Source of the DNA: Paeniglutamicibacter psychrophenolicus | Lineage (GTDB): Bacteria; Actinomycetota; Actinomycetes; Actinomycetales; Micrococcaceae | Assembly (NCBI RefSeq): GCF_017876575.1 | Contig: NZ_JAGIOE010000001.1 | Coordinates: forward strand, 3,886,443 to 3,950,442 | Length of the DNA stretch: 64,000 bases | Direction of reading: 5' to 3' | Part shown: in pieces, positions 19,278 to 28,315 of the stretch | Layout of the letters: every line of letters starts with the position of its first letter | How positions within the stretch are numbered: position 1 is the first letter of the stretch | Made by a program: the position numbers and the translations under genes | The notes under the pieces: model-generated | What the model was told of the DNA's origin: nothing | Seen by the model: only the letters and a program-made list of their open reading frames with translations | Databases searched by the model: none

Positions 19278-20141
19278 TTGTCAGATCCAATAAGCGCCGT
19301 GTCTGCAGTGACAGCACTCGCCAAAATCGCTGAACCCGAAGCCAAAGCCGCAACCACACTCAGTTCCACTCTGCTCGGTGACGTTTTGGGTCCGTCAGCA
19401 CGTGCGCTCGGACAGCACTTTGCCCGAAAAATAGAACAATGGTCAGAGAATCACCAAGCAAAAAACGTCCTTCAGCTCGCGTCGAAGAAGATTGATAGCT
19501 CGATTCCAGGTAGCGTCCCTCCACGTGTGGCCGCTTCAGTTCTAGATTCATCCCTGTTCACTTCAGATGTATTCGTCGCTGAATATTTGAGCGGTGTTTT
19601 AGCTTCCGCACGGACAATCGACGGCACCGATGATAGTGGCGTCTCGTGGTCGGCGTTGGTGGATAGGCTTTCCTCCGATGCGCTGAGACTGCACTTCGTC
19701 ATCTACTCAATTTTGCGGCGACAGATGCGCGGAGTTGAAGTGGGAGTTATGGCTGAATGGTGCAGAAAATACATAATCATCACGTACATTGATCTTCTGC
19801 CTGTTTTTGGATCTGATGAGGCTTGGGGAAATTCACAACAGGTACTAAATGCCGCCTATGTTCTCCAACGAGAAGGCATGCTTGATTTCTTGACACACGG
19901 GAGCGCAAATCATCTAACGGGGCCACCTTTTGGACAATACGCCCTACCTAACCTCGGAGACATGTTGATCGTGTCTACGACAATTCAAGGAGCTCAGCTT
20001 TATCTCCAAGGTCATGGATTTGGTGGATCCTGGGCAGACCGGATTGCGAACGTGGATACGAACTTCGATGTCGCTGGCGACATCGAACCACGGTTGTCAG
20101 AAGTACCCGGGTCGTTTCTCGATCAACTGCCAAAGAAGTGA
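19278..20141 (+). CDS. hypothetical protein downstream of hsdR (Abi-alpha-like pattern)
   Basis: A 287-residue protein starting at TTG, 44 bases after hsdR, so possibly cotranscribed with the restriction operon. The order is an N-terminal stretch of small residues (AVSAVTALAKIAEPEAKAA), LLGDVLGPSARALGQHFARK, then VFVAEYLSGVLASARTIDGT and SDALRLHFVIYSILRR. This resembles the Abi-alpha / DUF4393 layout, in which a short helical anchor precedes a domain that scores its own assembly. The match is weak. An accessory role in abortive infection would fit the place but is inference. Its base composition is lower in GC than hsdR. Confidence 0.5.
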   Translation: MSDPISAVSAVTALAKIAEPEAKAATTLSSTLLGDVLGPSARALGQHFARKIEQWSENHQAKNVLQLASKKIDSSIPGSVPPRVAASVLDSSLFTSDVFVAEYLSGVLASARTIDGTDDSGVSWSALVDRLSSDALRLHFVIYSILRRQMRGVEVGVMAEWCRKYIIITYIDLLPVFGSDEAWGNSQQVLNAAYVLQREGMLDFLTHGSANHLTGPPFGQYALPNLGDMLIVSTTIQGAQLYLQGHGFGGSWADRIANVDTNFDVAGDIEPRLSEVPGSFLDQLPKK

Positions 20142-20463
20142 TCAGCCAGAGACTATTCAAAGTCCTTGATCACTCCATAGCCACGGACATTTACTGGCCA
20201 TCTTGCCAAACAGGCGCTGGTGGTACTGCCAGTCCGACGACTTGGTAAGCATCGAATAGCGCCTCCGTGTGATCCGACTGACCGATGGGTTGCATCAACG
20301 CCCAAGGACGGTTCCCCTGCATCGGCATCTCGCTGACGGCAACGCGAACCAACACCACCTGACCGGTCGTTCCAGGTGCGCTTCCCGAACAATGCCTCGG
20401 GAATACGCTGACTGACCCCCGGTGGTTAGTTCAAGTGAAACTGGTGGTCTGAGTATTCGACGG
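20142..20463. other. gene-free stretch before the IS481 element
   Basis: About 320 bases between the last island gene and the IS481 left end. A minus-strand reading frame here lacks any recognisable pattern, although parts (CGTTGCCGTCAGCGAGATGC) look like decayed coding DNA. No promoter or terminator stands out. Confidence 0.4.
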
Positions 20464-20649
20464 TTTGGGTGCTGAATAGCGCCAGAGGGTAGTGCTGTTC
20501 TGGCGACTTGGTGTGTAATCTAGCAACATCGTGGACACTGAATCTCGTCACTTCGTTGACATCCGATCTCATGACTTTGTGCACAACTACCACAAGCCAT
20601 CCGCCGTCCGTCGGATGGCTTGTGGGATGCTCTGCTGCTTGCCTCATTC

Positions 20650-22086
20650 TCAGGTGAAGACTTCAGGCATCTGTGTTTCCCGAAGCTCATATTCCTTTCG
20701 GTAACGTTCGGCCTTCCGTTCCCAGTGCACTGTCGGATTCTGTATCCGTATTCCCCGAATCGAGTACGAGGCAATGTACTTGCCGCTCCGATACATCGCC
20801 GTCAGCGGCAGCGGGAAGGACATGACAACTTCGCCGGTGTCAGGGTCCGAAAGCAGGAATTCATCATCGGTCACCGTACGGCAATATTGGCGCCCTGCCA
20901 GCGAGGCGGGGACAGAAATGTGCTCTCCCTTGTAGAAGACTTTCCGTTGCTCTCTCATGACCTCAACCAAGATCTGATTAGCTGCCAAGCCCGTAGCAGG
21001 CTCTGGGAACAGGCCATCATCCATCAACTCGCCAGTCTTGGATACCGTCAGGCTCGCCGTGCCCAGTGCGACGTGTTTCAGCTTGCGTTTCTGCAAGTAT
21101 TCAGCGGCTTTCGCTTCCAGCACGGACAAATGTATCGGCTCGGTGGCCGGAGTATGTTCCAACGTCTGCCACGCAATTTCAGGGGTGGACTGGTTCAACG
21201 ACTGGTGTGGTCGGCGCCGGTTGTAATGCTCGCGATAACGGGTGATGAGACTACGCAGACCGCTGAGATCCTGCGGTTTGTGGGCTTCCAAGAATCGTCG
21301 CAGAGTTTGGTGCGACCGCTCATTCTTTCCCTGGGTGGTCGGACGGCCTGGCATACCACTGATTGGCATCGTCCCTTTGGAAGCCAGGAAGACCTCCACG
21401 GCCCCGATTCCGCCACCTCGCAGTTGGTTGAAGGCCTTGGAATTATCGCTGAGGAGTTCCTTAGGCGCCCCATGACACTCGATCGCCCGAGCGAGCACAT
21501 CATGGGCGTCGTGACTGTTCTCGTGTTGCTGATAAGCCCAAGACCCGACGTCATAGCGGGTCGCGTCGTCGAGCAGTTGGTACACGGTGAGGACCTTGCC
21601 GTCACCGATGCGGTATTCGAAGGCGTCCAACTGCCACAAGGCCATGGCCGTTGAGCGGACAAAGGGTAGATACGAGGATTTCGGTCGTTTGCGTGGATTC
21701 CGGTCAACATGGCCAACCCCAGATAAGAGTCGGGCAATCGTCGCGATGGCGGGGATCGTTCCGCCGGGGAAGTTCTCTTGGATGGTTGCTTCGTAGTGGA
21801 TTGTTTTTGGTCCGTAGTCCCACCCATCTTTCTTGAGTTGTTTGCGGATGCGGACCAGTTCGTTGATGACCTCCGGTCCGTAGCGTCGTGCAGGATGGTG
21901 GGGTGCTCTGGAGCGTGGGTGGAGCGCGGCTGCGGATTCGGTGGCGGCACGGGACCTGATCCGGTAGAAGATGCTGCGGGATATTTTCTGGGTCTTGCAG
22001 AATTCACTGATCGTTAGCGCGTCTGGTTGGGTGGGGTCGTAGCTGATGATCATGGCGCGTATGCGCGGTGACAAGGGCTTGTTCAT
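20650..22086 (-). CDS. IS481-family transposase
   Basis: A 478-residue integrase-core transposase. The N-terminus MNKPLSPRIRAMIISYDPTQ leads into a helix-turn-helix (ISEFCKTQKISRSIFYRIR). The DDE core follows, with LWQLDAFEYRIGDG, KELLSDNSKAFNQ and GKNERSHQTLRRFLEAHKP, then the family-typical HYNRRRPHQSLNQSTPEIAW. The C-terminal part is a beta-rich extension. The ATG at 22086 is chosen because the 30 codons upstream read through the terminal repeat region. No frameshift is visible. Confidence 0.9.
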   Translation of the reverse strand: MNKPLSPRIRAMIISYDPTQPDALTISEFCKTQKISRSIFYRIRSRAATESAAALHPRSRAPHHPARRYGPEVINELVRIRKQLKKDGWDYGPKTIHYEATIQENFPGGTIPAIATIARLLSGVGHVDRNPRKRPKSSYLPFVRSTAMALWQLDAFEYRIGDGKVLTVYQLLDDATRYDVGSWAYQQHENSHDAHDVLARAIECHGAPKELLSDNSKAFNQLRGGGIGAVEVFLASKGTMPISGMPGRPTTQGKNERSHQTLRRFLEAHKPQDLSGLRSLITRYREHYNRRRPHQSLNQSTPEIAWQTLEHTPATEPIHLSVLEAKAAEYLQKRKLKHVALGTASLTVSKTGELMDDGLFPEPATGLAANQILVEVMREQRKVFYKGEHISVPASLAGRQYCRTVTDDEFLLSDPDTGEVVMSFPLPLTAMYRSGKYIASYSIRGIRIQNPTVHWERKAERYRKEYELRETQMPEVFT

Positions 22087-22201
22087 GTCTTGAATCTGCC
22101 AGAAAGCGAGCTTCGAAACTGTCCACGAAGTATTGAGACATGGTGTCCACGATGTGATGAGATCGTGTGTCCACAAAGTGCTGAACCTTCTATGGTTTCT
22201 G

Positions 22202-23248
22202 TCAACCCATCAGTATCTGTAACTGACGGAAAATGTTCCGTGCTATATAGCGTTTGAGGACTCGTTTGATCTCCTTGAAGCTCATTCCTTCGGCGGTGCG
22301 TTTCGCTACATAGACCTTGGTGTCCTTATCAAACCTCATACGTGTCCTGGCGATCACGTCAAATGCCCCATTCAGTAGCCGGTCGCCATGGCGATTCAAC
22401 CGGTGGCGAGTCGTATTGCCTGAGGACGCCTGGAGTGGGGCTACGCCAGCCAAAGCAGCGAAGGCAGCCTCGGAGTGAATCCGTCCATGGTGTGAATAAG
22501 CTACGAGAATCCAAGCGACGGTCACCGGTCCTAGCCCGAATTGCTGCTGGAGTTTTGGGGCGAGCTGCTCATCTAGTTCGGCCATGGACTTCTTGTTTTC
22601 TTTCAGCTCTTTGCCAGCGGCGAGGATTGCAGCGGCCAAGCGAATAGCTTCGGCACGAGCGTAGTGTTGCTGAACGCTGTCGGTCGAGTGCTCACGCCAA
22701 CTGCGGATCTGTCGAACCTGCTGGTCGCCTAATGCCTGGCGGGCATCAATTCCCACCTCGATTTGCCGCACCAACGCGTTGAGGGCGTTCAGGTCTTGCG
22801 TGCGGTGTGTATCGATCCGTTTCCGGGCGGCTACCATCACACTCAGAGCGGCGCGCACCCCCTCAGCGCGAGGTGTCATCAGCCTGGTTACGTCGTGAAA
22901 GAGAACGCTGATAGCTGCTGCTGTGGCATCAATTTCATCCGTCTTCCCAACGCCGGCGCGTTCCTTCTTTTTTGGTGGTTTCACTTCAACGACAACGATG
23001 CATGCTGCGGTCAGGATCTGAGTGAGCGTCGCTCCATAGGAGCGGGTACCTTCGACCGCGGCGAGAATCTCGCCTTGAGTATTGCGCCTGATCCAAGCTA
23101 TCGCGCGATTCATTCCCGAAGTTGTCACCGGGAACGCTTGGCATCCTATTCGGGCACCGGTACGGGTGCTGATGATGGCATAGGTGTGCGTTCGTGCATG
23201 GGTGTCGATTCCGATGACGTAGTCATAGATTTCTGCGACGATAGTCAT
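22202..23248 (-). CDS. IS110-family transposase inserted in the IS481 right end
   Basis: A 348-residue DEDD-type transposase with VIGIDTHARTHTYAI and ILAAVEGTRSYGATL at the N-terminus. KTDEIDATAAA follows, and the C-terminal helix-hairpin-helix / transposase_20 region is FGLGPVTVAWILVAYSHHG and FAALAGVAPLQASSG. The gene looks intact. IS110 elements lack ordinary inverted repeats. Judging from where the IS481 repeat resumes, the element runs from about 22190 to about 23540, including 290 bases upstream of the gene. In this family that leader can encode the guide (bridge) RNA, which I could not delimit. Confidence 0.9.
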   Translation of the reverse strand: MTIVAEIYDYVIGIDTHARTHTYAIISTRTGARIGCQAFPVTTSGMNRAIAWIRRNTQGEILAAVEGTRSYGATLTQILTAACIVVVEVKPPKKKERAGVGKTDEIDATAAAISVLFHDVTRLMTPRAEGVRAALSVMVAARKRIDTHRTQDLNALNALVRQIEVGIDARQALGDQQVRQIRSWREHSTDSVQQHYARAEAIRLAAAILAAGKELKENKKSMAELDEQLAPKLQQQFGLGPVTVAWILVAYSHHGRIHSEAAFAALAGVAPLQASSGNTTRHRLNRHGDRLLNGAFDVIARTRMRFDKDTKVYVAKRTAEGMSFKEIKRVLKRYIARNIFRQLQILMG

Positions 23249-23691
23249 GACGGTTTCGCCTCCTTTTCCGGATGTTGACCGTTATTGTCGGCACCGGTCC
23301 GGGAAGGGTTCTTGTCAGGCAACTCTCTAATGAGTCACGCACCCAATCGGGTGTGGACAGCCTTCTATTAGGCCATGCCAAGAGGCCGGATCGGTGCCAC
23401 CCACCATGACGGACAGTTCAGATCCAAGTCACTCGGAGTACCCCGGGGACAGAGACAGGATGGGTCACATCACGGTAGGTGGCACCTATCTTGCCAGCGG
23501 GTCCCAGACCTGCCAATAACCATTAGAGAGACAGGACACACGAAGTCATGAGATCGGTTGTCAACGAAGTGGTGAGATTCAGTGTCCACGATGTTGCGAG
23601 ATTACACACCGCCTGCCCAGAGGGGACACTACCAAGTCGCCAGAACATCACTACCAAGAGACGCTATTTAGCAGTTTGGGGACCACCCATT

Positions 23692-23732
23692 ATTGCCGTT
23701 GGGGGCCAGTGATATTGCCGTTGGGGGCCAGT
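23692..23732. repeat. direct repeat at an IS21-type end
   Basis: Two perfect copies of ATTGCCGTTGGGGGCCAGT at 23692-23710 and 23714-23732, a 22-bp period. Tandem copies of this kind are the multiple transposase-binding sites at the ends of IS21-family elements. They sit just before the istB fragment, so this is the downstream terminus of that element. Confidence 0.7.
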
Positions 23733-23772
23733 ACCTCCCCGGGTGGGAGCCACCGGTCCCCAACGGGCCTGG

Positions 23773-24245
23773 CTATGCCTGGACGGCGCCGGTCTTCTCT
23801 CTCATGTTGTAGCTACCGGTCTCGATCCAAATGGTGTTGTGGATGATCCGGTCCATGATCGCGTCGGCGTGGACGCCGGAGCCGAGACGCTGGTGCCAGT
23901 CCTTCTGCTGGTACTGGGTGCAGAACACCGTCGACGTCGACCCGTAGCGCCGTTCCACGAGTTCCAGGAGTATGCGCAGGAAGTCGCCGCTGGGGCGGTC
24001 CAGCAACCACTCATCTACGACCAGCAGCGTGAAGGCCCCGTACTTTTTCAGGAACTTCGCGGCGCCCAGCGGCTTGTCCTGGGCCTGGACCCATTCCTCC
24101 TCGAGGTCCGGCATGCGCACGTAGTGGGTCCGGATCCGGTTGCGGCAGGCTTGCTTGGCCAGGGCGCAGCCCAGGTACGACTTTCCGGAACCGGTGAATC
24201 CCTGGAAGACCACGTTCTGGTTCTGCTCGATGAAGGCGCAACTGC
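23773..24245 (-). pseudogene. istB fragment (IS21 ATP-binding helper), N-terminus missing
   Basis: The fragment reads FIEQNQNVVFQGFTGSGKSY (Walker A GFTGSGKS), VRMPDLEEEWVQAQD, the Walker B-like TLLVVDEWLLD and a normal C-terminus ending IETGSYNMREKTGAVQA. About 90 N-terminal residues and the whole istA gene are absent. The frame is cut near 24245, where a sequence beginning CCTAGCCCGGGGGTTCCATG starts, probably the end of the neighbouring IS1380 element. Confidence 0.85.
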
Positions 24246-24369
24246 CTAGCCCGGGGGTTCCATGAGGGCTGGTGTCATTAACCGTCGTTAACGAGGAAAA
24301 GGTGACCTGAACTGGGAAAATAGAAGTGTCTAAGCCTCAGTTCCACCAGTTCAAAGGGTCACCTTTTCA

Positions 24370-24831
24370 GTGCACAACTCTACCCCAGTCTTTCCCGCCG
24401 TCCCGGCATCCCTCACCGGCCAGGGCCTGGTCTCCCACGCCGGGCTCGGGGTGATCACCGGTTTCCTCAACGCTCTGGGCTTCCGCAAGCTCTGCGAGGA
24501 CCGGTTCTCCCAGTTCGTCCCGGCCACGGCGGTGCACCGCCCCGGCAAGATCCTGGGGTCCCTGGCGTTGATGCTCGCCGCCGGAGGCGAGCAGCTCAGC
24601 GACGTCGACCAGCTGCGCGAGGCCCCGGCATTGTTCGGCCCGGTTGCCTCGGAAGCGACGATCAGCCGCTTCATGGCCCGCATCAAGGACCAGCCCGAGG
24701 CCTTCGCCTACGGGTTCGCCACCATGCAACGAACCCTGCGCTCCAAGATCTGGGAGGCGGCCGGCAAACGGAACCCCGCACGCCGGGCCACCGCGGCCGA
24801 TCCGTTGATCATCGACATCGATTTATCTTGA
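24370..24831 (+). pseudogene. IS1380-family transposase, 3' truncated
   Basis: The N-terminal 150 residues of an IS1380 transposase: GVITGFLNALGFRKLCEDRF, KILGSLALMLAAGGEQLSDV, SEATISRFMARI and DPLIIDID, where the DDE core begins. At 24831 the frame stops and the DNA switches to an unrelated istB fragment, so about two thirds of the protein is missing. The start is a GTG. The upstream 120 bases include AGGTGACCTGAACTGG and a reverse-related CCAGTTCAAAGGGTCACC, probably the left end and regulatory region of the element. Confidence 0.85.
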
Positions 24832-24842
24832 GTTCCGCATAG

Positions 24843-25088
24843 ATCGACGAGCTGGGCTACCTTCCGATCGACACCGAGGGGGCCAGGTTGCTCTTCCAGG
24901 TGATCGCGGACGGATACGAGAAGCGCAGCCTGATCATCACGACGAACCTGGAGTTTTCAGATAGGTGGGGCAGCGTGTTCGGGGACGACAACATGGCCGC
25001 TGCCGTCATCGACCGGCTGGTGCACCACGGGCGGCTGTTGCAGTTCCGCGGCGAGTCCTACCGGGTCAAGAATGCGCTCATGAAATAG
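24843..25088 (+). pseudogene. istB C-terminal fragment (second IS21-type element)
   Basis: The frame opens directly with the Walker B motif IDELGYLPID and goes on through GARLLFQVIADGYEKRSLII, TTNLEFSDRWGSVFGD, AAAVIDRLVHHGRLL and FRGESYRVKNALMK to a stop. This is the last third of an IstB protein, of a different subgroup and strand from the fragment at 23.8 kb. Just beyond it, AATAGGCCAAATGCC resembles a sequence near 28.46 kb (AGTAGGCCATTTAGGC), which may be the matching end of the same kind of element. Confidence 0.8.
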
Positions 25089-25663
25089 GCCAAATGCCTA
25101 CATGGCAGGATTCCGGGCCCGGGTGGCCTGATTCTTAGCGCTTTAATGGCCGACTTAAAGTTGACGAAACACACCTGCGCCGACCGTGGGAAAAAGCCGT
25201 GGAGCCGCACAAGCTCAGCCCCGCGCGGACCAGGCGGGGGTTTCGGTACCTCCACCGGAAGCTGCCGCTGCTTGCCAGCGCACCGAAACCCACGCATCCG
25301 GGGCCCGGGCGGCCGCCGGGCCACAAGAATCGACGATCGGCCATCGTGCATCCGGTGGGAAAGCAGCCTTCAAAGGTCAAATAGCAAGCTTAGGACAAAG
25401 CCGCCATAAAATGCGACGGTACGATTTCAGGATGCTTCAATCTGCATTTTGGGGAAAACCGCAAGAACCACGTGCTATCTAGAACAGCGATGCCTTCCAG
25501 CCCTCGTCCGACCCAGCGTGAGTAGTGAATCTGGTACTTAAGAAAAACTATCTAACTGGACCTATGCAAAGCCTAAATTTTGGTGAATAGTGATTGTCAT
25601 CACACCCGAGGGTTCTAATTCTCGGTCTAGACAATTCAATATCACCATAGGACTGTAGGAATA
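25089..25663. other. gene-free stretch between IS remnants and the ureohydrolase operon
   Basis: Roughly 570 bases without a supported gene. The first 300 are GC-rich and look like IS debris. From about 25400 the DNA becomes AT-richer and presumably contains the promoter of the ureohydrolase operon. I cannot place -35 and -10 boxes with certainty. Confidence 0.4.
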
Positions 25664-25692
25664 AGACTCCTGTCCGATATAGATAGGAGTCT
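25664..25692 (+). promoter_or_regulatory. palindrome covering the ribosome binding site of the ureohydrolase gene
   Basis: AGACTCCT at 25664-25671 and AGGAGTCT at 25685-25692 are perfect 8-bp inverted arms around a 13-base spacer. The right arm contains AGGAG, the ribosome binding site of the gene starting at 25697. In DNA this could be an operator. In RNA it would form a hairpin that hides the ribosome binding site. Either reading predicts control of the operon. Confidence 0.55.
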
Positions 25693-25696
25693 ACAA

Positions 25697-26689
25697 ATGT
25701 CTTTACACCATTTCGACCCGATCGGTCCCACTTCAGGGCAGGAACTCCCCCGGTACGCGGGATTTGCAACTTTCGCTCGCCTGCCTCGTTTTGAAGACGT
25801 CGCCAAAGTGGACGTCGGCATTCTAGGTGTGCCATTCGATGCGGGTGTCACCTACCGCCCCGGGGCCCGATTCGGGCCAAGCCACATCCGACAAGCTTCA
25901 CGGTTGCTCCGATCCTACAACCCCGTCATTGAGCTTGATCCTTTTCGAGAAATACAAGTTGCAGACTGCGGCGATGTGGCATGCAATCCCTTCGCAATCG
26001 ACGAGGCCCTGGTCCAAATCCAGGCCGCTGTAGACTCTTATCTAGACGCCGGAACGAGATTAGTAGTACTGGGCGGTGACCACACAGTGGCGCTCCCAGT
26101 ACTACGAGCCATCGCCAAAAAACACGGCCCTGTTGCGGTCGTACATTTCGACGCTCACCTCGATACCTGGGATACATACTTTGGCGAAAGCTACACCCAC
26201 GGTTCACCCTTCCGCAGAGCCTCAGAGGAAGGTCTTATCGATCGTCAGGCAAGCGTGCATGTCGGAACTAGAGGACCAATCTACAGTGCAGATGACCTCA
26301 CCGCCGACCGCAATCTCGGGTTTACTCCGATTCACGTACGCGAGTTCCTACGTCGACCGCTCGACAGCATCATTGAAGAAATCTTGGCACTCGTCGGAAC
26401 ACGCCCTCTCTATGTTTCGATCGATATTGATGTTCTCGATCCGGCACATGCCCCAGGGACCGGCACTCCCGAACCAGGTGGATTAACCAGCCGGGAACTC
26501 CTTGAGATGATTCGAGCATTCGCCGGAGCTAATCTCGTTTCGGCAGACATCGTCGAGGTCGCCCCCGCATATGATCACGCGGAAATCACGGGCTTTGCGG
26601 CAGCATCAATCGCTTACGAACTCATTTCAGTTATGGCGAGCCATTCATTCGGTAATCAAACTAACAAGACTCCCGGGAATGACTCATGA
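25697..26689 (+). CDS. speB: agmatinase / guanidino-acid ureohydrolase
   Basis: A 330-residue enzyme of the arginase/agmatinase superfamily. Such enzymes cleave a guanidino compound to urea and an amine or amino acid with two manganese ions. The metal-binding motifs are [23 protein letters not shown] and [36 protein letters not shown] is the usual agmatinase N-terminal motif. The substrate may be agmatine, guanidinobutyrate or guanidinopropionate and cannot be settled from motifs. The gene overlaps the next by four bases (ATGA), coupling it to a transporter that probably brings in the substrate. The start has a perfect AGGAG site inside a palindrome. Confidence 0.88.
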   Translation: MSLHHFDPIGPTSGQELPRYAGFATFARLPRFEDVAKVDVGILGVPFDAGVTYRPGARFGPSHIRQASRLLRSYNPVIELDPFREIQVADCGDVACNPFAIDEALVQIQAAVDSYLDAGTRLVVLGGDHTVALPVLRAIAKKHGPVAVVHFDAHLDTWDTYFGESYTHGSPFRRASEEGLIDRQASVHVGTRGPIYSADDLTADRNLGFTPIHVREFLRRPLDSIIEEILALVGTRPLYVSIDIDVLDPAHAPGTGTPEPGGLTSRELLEMIRAFAGANLVSADIVEVAPAYDHAEITGFAAASIAYELISVMASHSFGNQTNKTPGNDS

Positions 26690-28119
26690 TCATCAACTAC
26701 GCAACGATAGTCCTTTACTTCTTGGTGATTCTCGGTGTCGGTTTTCTAGCTATGCGACGGACTCGTAACACGGAGGACTTCGCAGTCGCGGGACGCCGGC
26801 TGGGACCTGTTCTCTACTCTGGAACTCTCGCCGCTGTCGTACTTGGCGGGGGCGCTACCATGGGAAGCGCCCGCCTCGGTTATGAATACGGCATATCAGG
26901 ATTCTGGCTTGTGTTCATGTTCGGTTTCGGAGTCCTTGTTCTCAGTCTGGTGTTCGGGAGGAAACTTGCGAACCTACGAGTCTTCACGGTCAGCGAAATG
27001 CTTGCGAACAGGTATGGTGTCGCGTCTCGTTATATCAGTGCTTGCATCATGATTGTGTACGACTTGATGATCGCCGTTACAGCCACGATCGGAATCGGCT
27101 CTGTTTTCGATGTGGTCTTGGGAGTTCCGAAATTCTGGGGAATCCTTATTGGCGGTGGAATCATGGTTATCTATGCAACTGTCGGTGGAATGTGGGCCCT
27201 TACTCTCACCGACATTTTACAATTCGGTGTCATGATTGTCGGCTTCTTGCTTGTCATGCTGCCGCTCACCCTGGCTAAAGTCGATGGTGTGGCCGGACTC
27301 GTCGAACGTCTACCGGCATCATATTTCGACCCAATGGCCATCGGCGGTGGCACCATCGTTACGTTCTTGTTTATATATTTCTTCGGGATCCTGATTGGAC
27401 AAGACGTTTGGCAACGAGCGTTCACTGCAAGAAGTCCTCGTGTAACAGTGTGGGCTGGCGCCGCCGCAGGAATAATCTGCATAGTCTTCGGATGCGCCAT
27501 AGCACTGATGGGCGCAGCGGCAAAGGTGATTCTGCCCAATCTAACTAACACTGACAACACCCTTCCCGCTCTCATCAGTGAAATCATGCCAGTAGGCTTG
27601 GCCGGCCTTGCCATCGCCGCCATCCTATCGGCGCTCATGTCGACGGCAAGTGCGTGCATCCTGGCGGTCTCGACAATCTCCACACGCGACATCCTCAGCA
27701 CCCGTTATGGCCACACGGCCAAAGACGGAATGGCCCACGGACGGCTCGTTACATTCGTAACCGGCATCGTAGTCATCGGACTAGCAGTCGTCGTTGGCGA
27801 CGTGCTCGCTGCGCTAACCATTGCATATAACCTTCTAGTCGGCGGGCTCTTCGTCCCGATTGTTGGAGCTATGCTCTGGAAACAAGCGACAAAATGGGGA
27901 GCTCTTGCGGGGATGGTCTTGGGCAGCTTAACCGTCATAGCGTTCATGATTCGAGACGGTCTGCTCGCCAACGAGCCCATTTACTACAGCCTCACCGTCA
28001 GCGTTGTGGTCTTCGTGATAGTCAGTCTGCTCACGAGAAACCCGGATCCTACGGAGGTCAGCGAATCCCTCTCTGCGGATTCGCTGGGGTACCGAGACGA
28101 GTATGCCGAAAAGGGGTAG
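26686..28119 (+). CDS. sodium:solute symporter (SSS family)
   Basis: A 477-residue membrane protein with about 13 predicted helices, starting near residue 3. [20 protein letters not shown] is the typical SSS entry motif, followed by [20 protein letters not shown]. The core sodium site region is [23 protein letters not shown] carriers use the sodium gradient to import organic solutes. The start codon overlaps the stop of the ureohydrolase gene, so substrate uptake and hydrolysis are coordinated. Guanidino compounds or polyamines are the natural guess, but the substrate is not determined by sequence. The C-terminal tail of about 30 residues is polar. Confidence 0.88.
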   Translation: MIINYATIVLYFLVILGVGFLAMRRTRNTEDFAVAGRRLGPVLYSGTLAAVVLGGGATMGSARLGYEYGISGFWLVFMFGFGVLVLSLVFGRKLANLRVFTVSEMLANRYGVASRYISACIMIVYDLMIAVTATIGIGSVFDVVLGVPKFWGILIGGGIMVIYATVGGMWALTLTDILQFGVMIVGFLLVMLPLTLAKVDGVAGLVERLPASYFDPMAIGGGTIVTFLFIYFFGILIGQDVWQRAFTARSPRVTVWAGAAAGIICIVFGCAIALMGAAAKVILPNLTNTDNTLPALISEIMPVGLAGLAIAAILSALMSTASACILAVSTISTRDILSTRYGHTAKDGMAHGRLVTFVTGIVVIGLAVVVGDVLAALTIAYNLLVGGLFVPIVGAMLWKQATKWGALAGMVLGSLTVIAFMIRDGLLANEPIYYSLTVSVVVFVIVSLLTRNPDPTEVSESLSADSLGYRDEYAEKG

Positions 28120-28271
28120 GAGCCGGCCATAAGAACGATCCTCAAGACAGCAAGGAGTACCGCCTAATTAGAATTCCTCGATGGCTATGTTTCCGATAAG
28201 CACGACGTACAGGACTGCGGCGGATTCGAAGCTCAGGACAAACTTGTATGGACACGTGAATACTTAGATGA

Positions 28272-28315
28272 GGACCCCGTGAAGAACATTACCAATCATG
28301 CTCTTCACGGGGTCC
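28272..28315. terminator. strong inverted repeat after the symporter gene
   Basis: GGACCCCGTGAAGA (28272-28285) and TCTTCACGGGGTCC (28302-28315) form a perfect 14-bp stem with a 16-base loop, about 150 bases after the symporter stop. There is no T-run behind it, so it may be a factor-assisted terminator or an IS end rather than a classic intrinsic terminator. Confidence 0.45.

Larger units (their letters stand above)
20464..23681 (-). mobile_element. IS481-family element interrupted by an IS110-family element
   Basis: The outer ends are long imperfect inverted repeats. TGTGTAATC followed by GCAACATCGTGGACACTGAA near 20512-20541 matches, in reverse, 23577-23608. The similarity continues outward through TTCTGGCGACTTGG and GCTGAATAGCG to about 20464 and 23681. 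Further repeats of the type GTCCACGATG / CAACGAAGTG with GAGA spacers lie inside each end. The right end is split: part of it lies at 22130-22190 and the rest at 23540-23681, with the IS110 copy between. The IS481 transposase gene itself is intact. Confidence 0.8.

Noticed and set aside
20620-21654. A 344-codon plus-strand frame opposite the IS481 transposase
   Set aside because: No motif; the minus strand carries the complete integrase core.
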